NCBI GenBank assembly: GCA_023512015.1
Contig: JAIMAI010000006.1
Span: 19,156-83,155 of the forward strand
Direction of reading: 5' to 3'
Source: Acidothermus sp.
GTDB taxonomy: Bacteria > Actinomycetota > Actinomycetes > Acidothermales > Acidothermaceae
DNA length: 64,000 nucleotides
Numbering within the stretch: the stretch's first letter is position 1; the number at the start of each line of letters is the position of its first letter. Position numbers and translations under genes: made by a program. Below are positions 1-9,391 of this stretch, piece by piece. Below the pieces are notes generated by a model. That model had not been told where the DNA came from. It ran no database searches and saw only the letters and a list, made by a program, of their open reading frames with translations.

Positions 1-707
<707 letters not shown>

Positions 708-733
708 TCGGCAACGCCGGCCCGGACGAGCCG

Positions 734-2611
734 TCAAGCCGGAAAATCCGGATGGCTCATCCCCAGGTGGCGCAGCGCGAAAGAGATTTCCTTCGCGGTT
801 TGACGGATACGTTCCTCGGTGACGAGAGAACCGTGGCCGGCGTCGAATCGATACACCTCCAGCGGCGTCCCGGTTCGACTGAGGGCCGTGATGTAATTCT
901 CGATCTGCCGGATCGGACAACGCGGATCGTTCTCGCCGGCCAAAATGAGCAGCGGCGCGCGTACCCTATCGACGTAGGTGATGGGCGACGCCTCTCGATA
1001 CCGATCCGGTACCTCTTCCGGCGTGCCGCCGAAAAGCGCACGATCGAAGGCTCGCAACGCCTCCATTTCGTCGTAATAGGCGGTCACGTAATCGGCGACC
1101 GGCACGCTGGCGATTCCGACCGACCACGCTTCCGGCATCCGCCCGAGCCCGAGCAGGGTCAAATACCCACCCCACGATCCTCCCGCGAGAACCAAACGGC
1201 GCGGATCGGCGAGGCCGGTGCCGACGGCCCAGTCGCGTACCGCTTGCAGGTCTTCGAGTTCGGTGAGTCCCGGACGGTGTTCGATCGCATCCCGCCAGGC
1301 GCGGCCGTACCCGGAGGAGCCGCGGTAATTCACTCGGACGACGGCAAAACCAGCGTCCACCCACGCTGCGACAAGCGGGCTGAAGGCGTCGGCGTCGTGA
1401 CTTGCCGGCCCCCCGTGAACCAGGAAAACCGTGGGGAAAGGCGGGCCGGCATCGCGCGGTCGGCAGATGAGGGCGTGGATGCGTCCTCCGGGGCCGTCGA
1501 CCCAGGCGTCCTCCGCAGGCACCGAGGGCGGTGCCTTCGGGCCCGGCGGCTCGATGACCGTGCCTCCCCGGTCGTTCAGAACCACCGGGGGAGTGGCGCT
1601 CGACGACCAGAGGAATTCCACGACTCCCCCGGGCCGGGCCGTCGCCCCCGTGATGGTCCCACGCGGACTCGCCACCCTGGTAAGCGACCGGGTGGTGAGG
1701 TCGTAGCGGAACAGTTCGGTGCGGGCCCGAAAATCGTGACCGATGAGCAGGGCCGTGGCATCCGGGTACCATTCCGCGTAAACCTCGCCGGGCAAATCCA
1801 GCTCCGGGTCGAATTGCTCTCCGCTGAGCGGATTCCACAAGAGCGGTTCGAGGCGACCCCTGCGCTCGTGGAGCAGCAGAACACGCGGGTCGTCCTCCAA
1901 CGGGGAGAAATCCACCGGTACCAAGCCGAGCTCCGGTCCGTCCCATAAATCGGCGACGATCCGCGGCTCACCGTTCTCCAGTGCCACAACGCGGACCGCT
2001 TTGTGTCGCGCGTCGCCGTGTTCGGCGTGGGCCAACGCTAGGAGAGTGCCGTCCGCACGGACGGCGGCGACTTCGCCGTCCTCGACGTGGCCGAAGAGTT
2101 CGCGGACTGTGCCGTCGGGACGCACCAGGTGAATCGATGTGGCTGCATCCGTGCACCTCCCGAGGACGGCGGTGCCGTCGGCGGCGAGGGCGAGTCCCGC
2201 TGGGTACGCCGGATCGAGCGGGACGCGGTCGGCAGGATCGTCGGGGCTCGAGTCGAAACGCTGACGCCGCCACATCCCGAATTCGTTTCCCGCTTCGTCG
2301 TCGAACCACCACACCCACTCCCCGAGCGGTTCTATCGCGGCGAGATATGTCCCGGCGGGACGGCGGGTGAGCTGCCGCACCGCACGCGACGAAGGGTCGC
2401 GGTTGGAAGGGTCGTGATCGGCGTCCCGATCCCAGACGTAGACCTCGACGGTGCCGGAAGCGTTGCAGGTGAAGACCGACCGTGCCGGTCGTCGGCGGGC
2501 CCACCGCGGCAAGGTCATGCGGGGGGCACGGAACCGCAGTTCCCAAGCGGGAGGTGAGGAACGATCCGACGTCTGATCACTGGGAAGGGGTGACGCTGAA
2601 GATTCGGTCAC
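734..2611 (-). CDS. S9 family prolyl oligopeptidase-type serine peptidase
   Basis: A 625-residue protein with an N-terminal beta-propeller-like half and a C-terminal alpha/beta hydrolase domain of peptidase family S9. The nucleophile Ser is in GGSWGG (about residue 475), the acid in GENDP (about 559) and the His in DAGHGS (about 593), so the triad is complete and correctly ordered. No signal peptide is visible, which suggests a cytoplasmic oligopeptidase or acylaminoacyl-peptidase-like enzyme; the substrate cannot be told. The start is GTG at 2611. It is transcribed towards asd and away from the small protein gene upstream. Confidence 0.9.
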   Translation of the reverse strand: MTESSASPLPSDQTSDRSSPPAWELRFRAPRMTLPRWARRRPARSVFTCNASGTVEVYVWDRDADHDPSNRDPSSRAVRQLTRRPAGTYLAAIEPLGEWVWWFDDEAGNEFGMWRRQRFDSSPDDPADRVPLDPAYPAGLALAADGTAVLGRCTDAATSIHLVRPDGTVRELFGHVEDGEVAAVRADGTLLALAHAEHGDARHKAVRVVALENGEPRIVADLWDGPELGLVPVDFSPLEDDPRVLLLHERRGRLEPLLWNPLSGEQFDPELDLPGEVYAEWYPDATALLIGHDFRARTELFRYDLTTRSLTRVASPRGTITGATARPGGVVEFLWSSSATPPVVLNDRGGTVIEPPGPKAPPSVPAEDAWVDGPGGRIHALICRPRDAGPPFPTVFLVHGGPASHDADAFSPLVAAWVDAGFAVVRVNYRGSSGYGRAWRDAIEHRPGLTELEDLQAVRDWAVGTGLADPRRLVLAGGSWGGYLTLLGLGRMPEAWSVGIASVPVADYVTAYYDEMEALRAFDRALFGGTPEEVPDRYREASPITYVDRVRAPLLILAGENDPRCPIRQIENYITALSRTGTPLEVYRFDAGHGSLVTEERIRQTAKEISFALRHLGMSHPDFPA

Positions 2612-2694
2612 GGGCGACAGTCTGCCCTATTTCGGGTCGATCGGCCGGACAAGACCCTCGCGTGGCGTCGGGTGTGCGGCGTCACGGTTGCTGA

Positions 2695-2913
2695 TTACCA
2701 GAACCGACGCCGGCGTTCCTCCCACGCCAGGACGCACAGGGGGCAGGCATCGCGCGGTGGGCGATCGCTGCACTCCCCCTCGACGATGATCAGCTCGCCG
2801 CAGTAGGCGGTGGTCAACGTCCCGGGTGCCAGCCGCGGCGGCGGATAACCGTGCTTGACCGGGCCGGTGTTCGCCCGCGAACGCTCCTCGACTTGCGGTT
2901 GCCGCACGCCCAT
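2695..2913 (-). CDS. Small four-cysteine protein, function unknown
   Basis: A 72-residue protein that I do not recognise as a named family. The C-terminal half has cysteines spaced as YCGE, GECS and CPLC, which would suit a small zinc-ribbon, and it ends in a basic aromatic tail (RRRRFW). It starts with ATG at 2911-2913 and ends 83 bases upstream of the S9 peptidase start on the same strand. The cysteine pattern supports a real gene, but function is unknown; a chance reading frame is the alternative. Confidence 0.6.
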   Translation of the reverse strand: MGVRQPQVEERSRANTGPVKHGYPPPRLAPGTLTTAYCGELIIVEGECSDRPPRDACPLCVLAWEERRRRFW

Positions 2914-3079
2914 GGCCTCACGGTACGACGCAGCGGGGCGGGAGGCATGCGGTCGGCGGGGCGGAAGACCACTTCGGCGGATCGTCTCCGGGAGGTGTGT
3001 GCTGCGCAGAGGTGGGCATGAGCCCTAGTGCGCGAGCCGAGTTCGGTCGGCATGTTGGAGCCGGAAGGAGGCGATTGCT

Positions 3080-3562
3080 GTGGATCAGTCGACGGTCACG
3101 AAGGGACGTGCCTTCGTCGCGTCTCAGCGTCTAGCCGAGCATCTTCAAACCGTACTCGTCGATCTCATCGAACTCCATATGCAGGGAAAGCAGGCTCACT
3201 GGAACCTCGTCGGGCCGAATTTCCGTGACCTTCACCTCCAGCTGGACGAAATCGTCGATTTCGCCCGGGAGGCGAGTGACACGGTGGCCGAGCGGATGCG
3301 CGCCCTGCACGCCACCCCGGATGGTCGAACGGCGACCGTCAGCGCGGCCACGTCGTTGCCCGCATTTCCGCCGGGTGAGCAGTCCACCAAGAACGTCGTG
3401 GATCTCATGACGCAACGCCTGGTGGCCGCGAGCGCAACGGCCCGGAAAGTGTTGGACGACGTCGAGGCCGAGGACGCCTCCACCGCCAACCTGCTACAAG
3501 AGATCATCACCGGTCTGGAGAAGCATGCCTGGATGCTGAGCGCGGAGAACATGGCGGGATGA
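3080..3562 (+). CDS. dps: Dps-family ferritin-like DNA-binding protein
   Basis: A 160-residue Dps protein. Dps dodecamers oxidise ferrous iron with hydrogen peroxide, store it as mineral and protect DNA in stress. The ferroxidase-site residues are visible: His in QAHWNL, and the following LHLQLDE with His, Asp and Glu. Length matches the family. The start is GTG 3080 after a GGAAGGAGG Shine-Dalgarno at 3062-3070. The basic lysine-rich N-terminal tail of some Dps proteins is not obvious here. It is followed directly by the foreign-looking RelA/SpoT cassette. Confidence 0.93.
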   Translation: MDQSTVTKGRAFVASQRLAEHLQTVLVDLIELHMQGKQAHWNLVGPNFRDLHLQLDEIVDFAREASDTVAERMRALHATPDGRTATVSAATSLPAFPPGEQSTKNVVDLMTQRLVAASATARKVLDDVEAEDASTANLLQEIITGLEKHAWMLSAENMAG

Positions 3563-3624
3563 CGTCCGCGCGGGGCGCAGCCGACGTGCCGCAGCCCGCA
3601 TTGCTGCTGATTTCGCATGTCGGC

Positions 3625-4352
3625 ATGTCCGCTGCGCCCCGGCCGTCGAAGGCCCAGGTCGACAAAGCAGGCGCTTTTCTGAAGAAGAAGTTGGGGCACC
3701 GATATTTCCGCCGAGGATTTCGAAGCTCTCGACCAGGCTCTGCAGGTTCTGAGAACGTGGCGGGAGTGCCACGCGGAGCCCTTGCAGAGGGCCAATAATG
3801 TTTCTCCGCAGGGCCTTGAAGCGTCTTGCGATTGATGGAGAGGTCAAGCAAAGACTCAAGCGAGAACCTCAGATTCTCAGTAAGCTCTCGCGCCAGACGG
3901 TTCGACTTTCGCAGATCGAAGACATTGGCGGATGTCGAGTCATCGTGCCGAGCGTGGCCGACGTCCGAGCTGTTCAGCAAGAGGTAGCGAGCAGCAAACG
4001 CAGCAGCACCAAAGTCACGAAGATCGACGACTACATCGCTCATCCGAGACCCGGTGGTTACCGTGCCGTCCATCTCCACACGGTCCGAGACGGCATGAAG
4101 ATCGAGATTCAGCTCAGGACCAAGTGGCAACACATGTGGGCCGAGGAAATCGAGAGATTCGATCGCGAGTTCGGCACCGACTTGAAGCACGAGCGAGGCC
4201 CTCAAGCAGTCTATGAGGCCTTCAAGATTCTCGCTGACCTTCGCGATTATTACGATCAAAACCGACCTGTACCCTCAGAGTTGCAAGTGCGGTTCCAAGA
4301 GTCACGAAGAACGCTCCAAGAGCTCTTTCCCAGAGGTGTGATGACCCCGTGA
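3625..4352 (+). pseudogene. RelA/SpoT-domain (alarmone synthetase-like) gene split by two frameshifts
   Basis: The N-terminal piece starts at ATG 3625 (MSAAPRPSKAQVDKAGAFL), then the homologous reading moves +1 near 3693 (GTDISAEDFEALDQALQ) and moves +1 again near 3795 into an open frame that runs 3798-4352 (184 residues). That last frame carries the synthetase core: LKREPQILSK, DIGGCRVIV, DYIAHP, GYRAVHLHT and IEIQLRTKWQHMWAE, so catalytic-type residues are kept. Either the gene is decaying, the sequence has two indels, or only the 3798 frame is translated (it has ATG but no good Shine-Dalgarno). Base composition is low for this genome: 32 of 60 bases in 3841-3900 are G or C. Its partner at 4349 overlaps it. 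Confidence 0.7.
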
Positions 4353-4654
4353 GCCGGCGTGATCGCTATTTCCTGATCATGCGCGATTGGGAGGCGGGCA
4401 CCACGGAGGTGCGTACCTTCGATGATCTCAAGAAGGCCGTGCACGCGTATGACGCCGCAGAGCGCGAGCACTTCAAAGAAATCATGGGCGATAATCCCCG
4501 ACTGGAGATCGTTCTGATCGGCGGAGAGAGCGAAGGCGACGTCAGACAGGCCTATCCGCACTACTTCACCGAGGGCACCAGGGCAGAGCGACGGGCGCGG
4601 CTATGGGCCGAGCTTCTGCAGGGCTTTCCGACTGAATCGATGGCAGTGCGCTGA
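4349..4654 (+). CDS. Small protein paired with the RelA/SpoT-domain gene; candidate antitoxin or modulator
   Basis: A 101-residue acidic soluble protein that I do not recognise by name (starts MSRRDRYFLIMRDWEAG). Its GTG start overlaps the stop of the RelA/SpoT gene by 4 bases, so the two are translationally coupled. It has no membrane segment or clear DNA-binding motif. Toxic small alarmone synthetases are often paired with a small neutralising gene, so an antitoxin role is possible, but this is inference from position only. The pair lies between dps and tRNA-Pro and is visibly less GC-rich than its neighbours, as expected for acquired DNA. Confidence 0.7.
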   Translation: MSRRDRYFLIMRDWEAGTTEVRTFDDLKKAVHAYDAAEREHFKEIMGDNPRLEIVLIGGESEGDVRQAYPHYFTEGTRAERRARLWAELLQGFPTESMAVR

Positions 4655-4715
4655 CGGCCGGTAGTTATTGTGCGACCTCGGCGTCAGGGTGAGCCGCAGG
4701 TGCGGAACGTCGAGT

Positions 4716-4792
<77 letters not shown>

Positions 4793-4848
4793 TTGACCGT
4801 GTGAAGTCTAGCCGAGCTTCGGTCTCGCCTCTCGGGGTCGGCCGGGCC

Positions 4849-5733
4849 TCAGTCCTCAGCGACGAGCGTTAGCAGCGTCGCCTCCGGCGGGCACGCGAAG
4901 CGCACCGGGGCCAGCGGTGAAGTGCCGAGTCCCGCGGAGACGTGCAGCCATGCTCCGTCGAATCGAGACAAGCCGCGGGCCCGGTGCCGGTCCAGCCCAC
5001 AATTGGTCACCAGCGCGCCGTAGAACGGCACCCGGAGCTGACCGCCGTGGGTGTGTCCCGCGAAGACCAGCCTCACGCCGTCCGCGACCATGCGCTGGAG
5101 CACCCGTGGCTCGGGGGAATGCGTCACACCCAGAGTGATCGTTGCCGTGGGGTCCGGGGGTCCGGCCACTCGGTCGTATTGGTCGCACCAGATATGGGGG
5201 TCGTCCACGCCCACGCACTCGACCCGCCGACCGGCGAGGTCGAGCGTCATGCGGGCGTTGTCGAGATCGACCCACCCCGCACTGGTGAGGACGTCGACCA
5301 GCTCCCGCCACGGCAACATCGGCCCGTGCACTCGACGTCCATCGTCGGGAAGGAGATAGCGCAACGGATTCTTGAAACGCGGCGCGTACCGGTCGTTCGA
5401 TCCCAAGACGAAAACCCCGGGTCGATTCAGCAGAGGCGCCGCGGCATCCGCGAACGCCGCCACCGCGCCCGGATGTGCGATCGTGTCGCCAGTGTCGACC
5501 ACGAGATCGGGTTCCAGCTCCGCCAACTTCGTGAGCCACCGGCGTTTCCAGGTCTGGCCCGGGGTGAGGTGCAAATCGGAGATGTGCAGCACTCGAAGCG
5601 CCCGCTCCCCGGCCGGCAGCACGGGAACGGTGACCCGCCGGAGCACGGGCCTGCGCCGTTCCACTCCGGCCGCGTAGCCGAGCAGCGCGGCACCGGCACC
5701 GAGGGTGGCGAGGACGACGGAACGTACGGCCAT
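4849..5733 (-). CDS. Membrane-anchored metallophosphoesterase
   Basis: A 294-residue calcineurin-like phosphoesterase with one N-terminal hydrophobic segment (about residues 5-22) that should anchor it in the membrane. The two-metal site is visible: DLH in ISDLHL, GDT in VDTGDT, GSND in place of the usual GNH(D), a later THS, and GHTHGGQ. It matches the family of Rv3683 and lies, as there, downstream of the ponA2-type gene with only the YqeY gene between. The substrate is unknown. It starts with ATG at 5733, divergent from the YqeY gene. Confidence 0.9.
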   Translation of the reverse strand: MAVRSVVLATLGAGAALLGYAAGVERRRPVLRRVTVPVLPAGERALRVLHISDLHLTPGQTWKRRWLTKLAELEPDLVVDTGDTIAHPGAVAAFADAAAPLLNRPGVFVLGSNDRYAPRFKNPLRYLLPDDGRRVHGPMLPWRELVDVLTSAGWVDLDNARMTLDLAGRRVECVGVDDPHIWCDQYDRVAGPPDPTATITLGVTHSPEPRVLQRMVADGVRLVFAGHTHGGQLRVPFYGALVTNCGLDRHRARGLSRFDGAWLHVSAGLGTSPLAPVRFACPPEATLLTLVAED

Positions 5734-5867
5734 GGCCGCCAGTGTTCCAAAAGTCTCTCGTCGCAGCCGTGGCGGGCGGCGGTCGCGACCGGGTTGAGGA
5801 AGGCGGTCGAGGTCGCTTCGAGCGGGCGTTGGGAGGAGGACGGTCGGCTCGATGAGAGACTTCGGCT

Positions 5868-6332
5868 ATGTCCCTCAAGGATCGACTCCAAGCCGATCTC
5901 ACCACGGCGATGAAGGCTCGTGACGAGCTGCGCACCGCGACCCTTCGGATGACCCTCGCCGCGATCACCAACGAAGAAGTCGCCGGAACGCAAGCGCGGG
6001 AGCTCACCGATGAGGAAGTGGTCCGCGTGCTCACCCGGGAGCACAAGAAACGGGGCGAAGCCGCCGAAGCGTTTGCCGCCGCCGGCCGAACCGAGCTCGC
6101 CGAGCGGGAGCGGGCCGAAGCCGCCGTCCTCGAAAGCTATTTGCCGGCGCAGTTGGACGACGCGGAGCTGCGCAGCGAAGTGGAACGGGCGATCGCCGAG
6201 GTCGGGGCGCAACCCGGCGCGGACGGGCTGCGTTCCATGGGCGCGGTGATGAAAATCCTCACCTCTCGACTGGCCGGGCGAGCGGATGGCGCTCGGATCG
6301 CTGCCGAAGTTCGTCGCCAGCTCACGGGCTGA
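5868..6332 (+). CDS. GatB/YqeY domain protein
   Basis: A 154-residue protein of the YqeY family, homologous to the C-terminal tail domain of GatB. It is all-helical, opening with MSLKDRLQADLTTAMKARDE and carrying the conserved RMTLAAITNEEV and ESYLPAQL motifs. Stand-alone members may bind tRNA or assist amidation, but their exact role is not established. It ends 5 bases from the convergent end of the penicillin-binding protein gene. Confidence 0.9.
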   Translation: MSLKDRLQADLTTAMKARDELRTATLRMTLAAITNEEVAGTQARELTDEEVVRVLTREHKKRGEAAEAFAAAGRTELAERERAEAAVLESYLPAQLDDAELRSEVERAIAEVGAQPGADGLRSMGAVMKILTSRLAGRADGARIAAEVRRQLTG

Positions 6333-6337
6333 GCAGG

Positions 6338-8776
6338 TCAGCCGTGGGGTGGTTTCGGCGGCTTGATCTTGATGGGTGGTTCCGACGACGGCGACGGCGA
6401 CGGTGACGGCGACGGCGATTCGGTCTGCGGCGGGGACGACGAGGACGACGCGGACGGCGACTCGCTCGGGGTAGGCGACGGAGAAATTCCGTTGCTCACG
6501 TGGATGACGATGGTGTTGCCCACATAAAGGGTCGATCCGGCCGGCGGATCGGTGCTCGCGACGGTGCCGGCGGGCTCGGTCGAATTGACCTGGGTGGGAT
6601 CGACGGTGACGACGAGTCCCAGGCTTTGCAGGGTGTTGATGGCCGTCTGCAGGTCCTTGCCGGTGACGTCGGGGACGGTCACGGGTTCGCCGCGCATCAC
6701 GCTGTCCGGAGGAGGCGGAAAGTCCTGAACGGGCAGACCTTTCACCGCTTCGGTCATGGCCTTCTGCCAGATCGGTCCGGGCAACGTGGCCCCGAAGACT
6801 TCGCGGTAGTAGTGACCATTGACCGTGATCGCCCGCATCGGTGTGGTCGAATCGGGATTCCCGACCCATACCGACGCCGCGAGGTTCGGGGTGTAACCGC
6901 TGAACCACGCGTTGCGGTATTCGTCGTCCGTGCCGGTCTTGCCCGCGGCCGGCCGACCGATACCCAGTCCCGCACCGGTTCCGCCGGGGGCGAGAACGTT
7001 GCGCAGTAGAGCCGTCACCCCATTGGCGATCGACGGATCGAGCGCCTGATGGCATTCGGCCTGCGGCACCTTGATGATCGATGTCGTCTCCCCGATTTTT
7101 CTGGTCACGGCCGTGATGGCAAAAGGCTTGCAATACATCCCCTGATTTGCCAGGGTCGCGAACGCCGCGGCCATCGTCAACGGGTCGACGTCCTCCGCAC
7201 CCAAGACGAACGACGGAACCTGGTCCAGGGGTGCGCCGGTGGCCTGCCGCACCCCCATCGCTTCGGCGACCTGGATCGGTTTGCACAACCCCGTGAGCGT
7301 CTCGAGTTGCGCGAAATAGGTGTTCACCGACAACGCGGTGGCCTGCACCATGTTGAACGTCCCGGCTTCGCTGTCCCCTGCGTTGGCGACTTTCCACTCG
7401 CTCGTCGGGGCGCCGTTGCAGTCGGTCATGGCCCCCTTCTTGATGGTGATGCGATTGGGAGACACCAAGGTGAGGCCGGTGGGGATGCCCTGCTGCAACG
7501 CGCTAGCCAGCACGAAAATCTTGAAGGTAGAACCGGCGTGCCGACCACTGGAGCCGCCGTGAGCCAGATCGGCGGCGAGGTTCACCTCGGTCTGTCCGAA
7601 ACCGGCGCCGAAGGACCGGTCCACCGCCATCGCCTTGATGGCACCGGTTTTCGGATCCACCATGTCGATCGCTGCGGCCAATCCGGCGTTCCTCGTCGGA
7701 TCGGGCGGGATGACCGAGTTCACCGCGTTTTGGGCGGCGGCCTGCATCCTCATGTCCAACGTCGTCGAAATAGTCAATCCGCCGCGGAGCAACAGGTTGG
7801 TGCGCGCCGTCCGGGTCGGACCGAAGACCGGGTTGTCGAGGATTTCGTCGACGACGTACTGGCAGAAGAAGGGCGCGCGCGACGTCGCACAACCGTTCGG
7901 GATCGCCGAGACCTTCAATCCCAACGGCGCCTGTTTCGCCGCATCAGCTTCGGATTGGCTGATGTAGTGCAGGTCGGCCATTCGCTGCAGAACCACGTTG
8001 CGACGGCTCATCGCATCGTGCGGGTTGAGGATCGGGTCGAAGCTGCTCGGATTGTTCACCACACCGGCGAGGAGAGCCGCCTGCGGGAGGGTCAACTGCG
8101 AGGGATCCTCGCTGAAATAGTGCTGGGCCGCAGCGGCGATCCCGTAGGCGCCGCTACCGAAATACACGGTGTTGAGGTAGTCCTCGAGAATCTGATCCTT
8201 GGAAAGCCGCTGCTCCAGCGCCAACGCGTATCGAGCTTCGGTCAGCTTGCGGCTGAGCGTCTTCGCCGTGGCCGCTCGCGCGGCGGCGGTGTTGTCGTTC
8301 TGCGCGTTGATCTCGACCAAGGCTTGCCGGACGTACTGCTGGGTGATGGTCGACGCCCCCTGCGCCGCACCTCCGACGGAGGTGTCCTTCACGAGGGCCC
8401 GCAGGATTCCCTGGGGGTCGATCCCGTGGTGCTCGTAGAACCGGGAGTCCTCGATGGCGACGATCGCTTCCCGCATTACGGGGGCGACCTGCGAGAGGGG
8501 TACCGACTGGCGGTTTTCGTAATAGAAAGTCGCCAACTCGGTGCCATCAGCCGCGAGGATCACGGAGCGTTGGGCGAGGGGTGGCTCTTGCAACTCGGGA
8601 GGCAAATCGCTGAAGCTGATATTTCCGATCATGTTCCGCGCGGTCAGGCCGATGCCCCCCACCGCCGGTAGCGCCAGCGCGGCAACGAGCACCCCAGTGA
8701 GCAGGGTCAAGAAGATCAGGGTGACGATCCGGCCGGCTACTTGACCGGGCCGCAGCCGTTCGGAGCGAGTCGTCAC
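6338..8776 (-). CDS. ponA2: Bifunctional penicillin-binding protein (class A) with PASTA domain, PonA2-like
   Basis: An 812-residue peptidoglycan glycosyltransferase/DD-transpeptidase. Order: N-terminal membrane segment (about 20-40), GT51 domain with EDSRFYEHHGID and STITQQYVR (about 90-260), transpeptidase domain with STFK (about 417), SVN (about 484) and KTGTD (about 612), one PASTA domain starting VPDVTGKDL (about 690-755), and a Ser/Pro tail ending in KPPKPPHG. All catalytic motifs are present. It polymerises and cross-links cell wall outside the membrane. It starts with GTG 8776, divergent from wblA, the arrangement known for Rv3682 and whiB4. The low-complexity tail is typical of actinobacterial PBPs. 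Confidence 0.95.
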   Translation of the reverse strand: MTTRSERLRPGQVAGRIVTLIFLTLLTGVLVAALALPAVGGIGLTARNMIGNISFSDLPPELQEPPLAQRSVILAADGTELATFYYENRQSVPLSQVAPVMREAIVAIEDSRFYEHHGIDPQGILRALVKDTSVGGAAQGASTITQQYVRQALVEINAQNDNTAAARAATAKTLSRKLTEARYALALEQRLSKDQILEDYLNTVYFGSGAYGIAAAAQHYFSEDPSQLTLPQAALLAGVVNNPSSFDPILNPHDAMSRRNVVLQRMADLHYISQSEADAAKQAPLGLKVSAIPNGCATSRAPFFCQYVVDEILDNPVFGPTRTARTNLLLRGGLTISTTLDMRMQAAAQNAVNSVIPPDPTRNAGLAAAIDMVDPKTGAIKAMAVDRSFGAGFGQTEVNLAADLAHGGSSGRHAGSTFKIFVLASALQQGIPTGLTLVSPNRITIKKGAMTDCNGAPTSEWKVANAGDSEAGTFNMVQATALSVNTYFAQLETLTGLCKPIQVAEAMGVRQATGAPLDQVPSFVLGAEDVDPLTMAAAFATLANQGMYCKPFAITAVTRKIGETTSIIKVPQAECHQALDPSIANGVTALLRNVLAPGGTGAGLGIGRPAAGKTGTDDEYRNAWFSGYTPNLAASVWVGNPDSTTPMRAITVNGHYYREVFGATLPGPIWQKAMTEAVKGLPVQDFPPPPDSVMRGEPVTVPDVTGKDLQTAINTLQSLGLVVTVDPTQVNSTEPAGTVASTDPPAGSTLYVGNTIVIHVSNGISPSPTPSESPSASSSSSPPQTESPSPSPSPSPSSEPPIKIKPPKPPHG

Positions 8777-9075
8777 CTCTGCAGACTAACCGGATCAGCC
8801 GAATCGAAACGGCCCGCTGCCCGCTCCGGCGGCGTCTGAGGACGCCGTCACCGGGTTGTTCGGAGCCGGGTGACCGCCCTCACCATGACCCGGTCGGACC
8901 AGGGCGGAATGAGCCGAACGGAGCCTGGTGGGACGTGCGTCCGGTTTCCTACCGTCGAAGAACACCACGCGCCGGGGCGGTGGTCGCCTTGGTGGACGCC
9001 GTCCGGGAGTGGAGCAAAGGGGGGCGCACCCGCAGCGCAGGCAGCCGCGCGGGTGCCAAGGTGAAGGACGGGGAG
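8777..9075. other. Divergent intergenic region between ponA2 and wblA
   Basis: This 299-base stretch must hold the promoters of both divergent genes. I see no further gene, no clear hairpin and no operator-like palindrome that I would defend. An open frame from GTG 8935 reads into wblA, but the extension does not resemble WhiB proteins and is probably untranslated leader. Confidence 0.5.
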
Positions 9076-9384
9076 ATGGTTTGGATCAATGATTGGACGG
9101 CGCACGCCGCGTGTCGCAGCCTCGACCCGGATGCGCTGTTCGTCCAGGGGGCTGCGCAGAAGCGCGCAAAGGCGATCTGTTTTCGCTGTCCGGTCCGCGC
9201 CGAGTGTCTCGCCGATGCGCTCGACAACCGGGTCGAATTCGGGGTCTGGGGAGGCATGACCGAGCGCGAGCGGCGGGCGCTGCTGCGCCGTCGTCCCAAT
9301 GTGACGTCCTGGCGGCGTCTGCTCGCCACTGCCATGGAGGAATTCGAGCGCTCTCACCCCGACCGCATCTCGGCCGCGAGCTGA
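9076..9384 (+). CDS. wblA: WhiB-family iron-sulfur regulator, WblA/WhiB4 type
   Basis: A 102-residue WhiB-like protein. The four cluster cysteines are in AACRSLD, ICFRCPV and RAEC, followed by the GVWGG turn and a basic RRALLRRRP segment for DNA contact. DNRVEFGVWGGMTERERRA and the C-terminal TSWRRLLATA are the hallmark of Streptomyces WblA and mycobacterial WhiB4, regulators of development and oxidative stress. ATG 9076 (MVWINDW) matches the usual WblA N-terminus; GTG 9061 in frame is an alternative. It is convergent with the ArsA-like pair (7 bases apart) and divergent from ponA2, as in mycobacteria. Confidence 0.94.
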   Translation: MVWINDWTAHAACRSLDPDALFVQGAAQKRAKAICFRCPVRAECLADALDNRVEFGVWGGMTERERRALLRRRPNVTSWRRLLATAMEEFERSHPDRISAAS

Positions 9385-9391
9385 CGACCCC

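Noticed and set aside
3563..4715. Complete integrated element with att sites at tRNA-Pro
   Set aside because: No integrase and no repeated tRNA 3' end were found; only base composition and position suggest transfer.
5427..7397. 656-codon open frame opposite several genes on the minus strand
   Set aside because: It crosses the ponA2, YqeY and metallophosphoesterase genes in a different frame and shows no domain.
8935..9075. N-terminal extension of WblA
   Set aside because: The extra residues are not like WhiB proteins and known WblA starts match ATG 9076.
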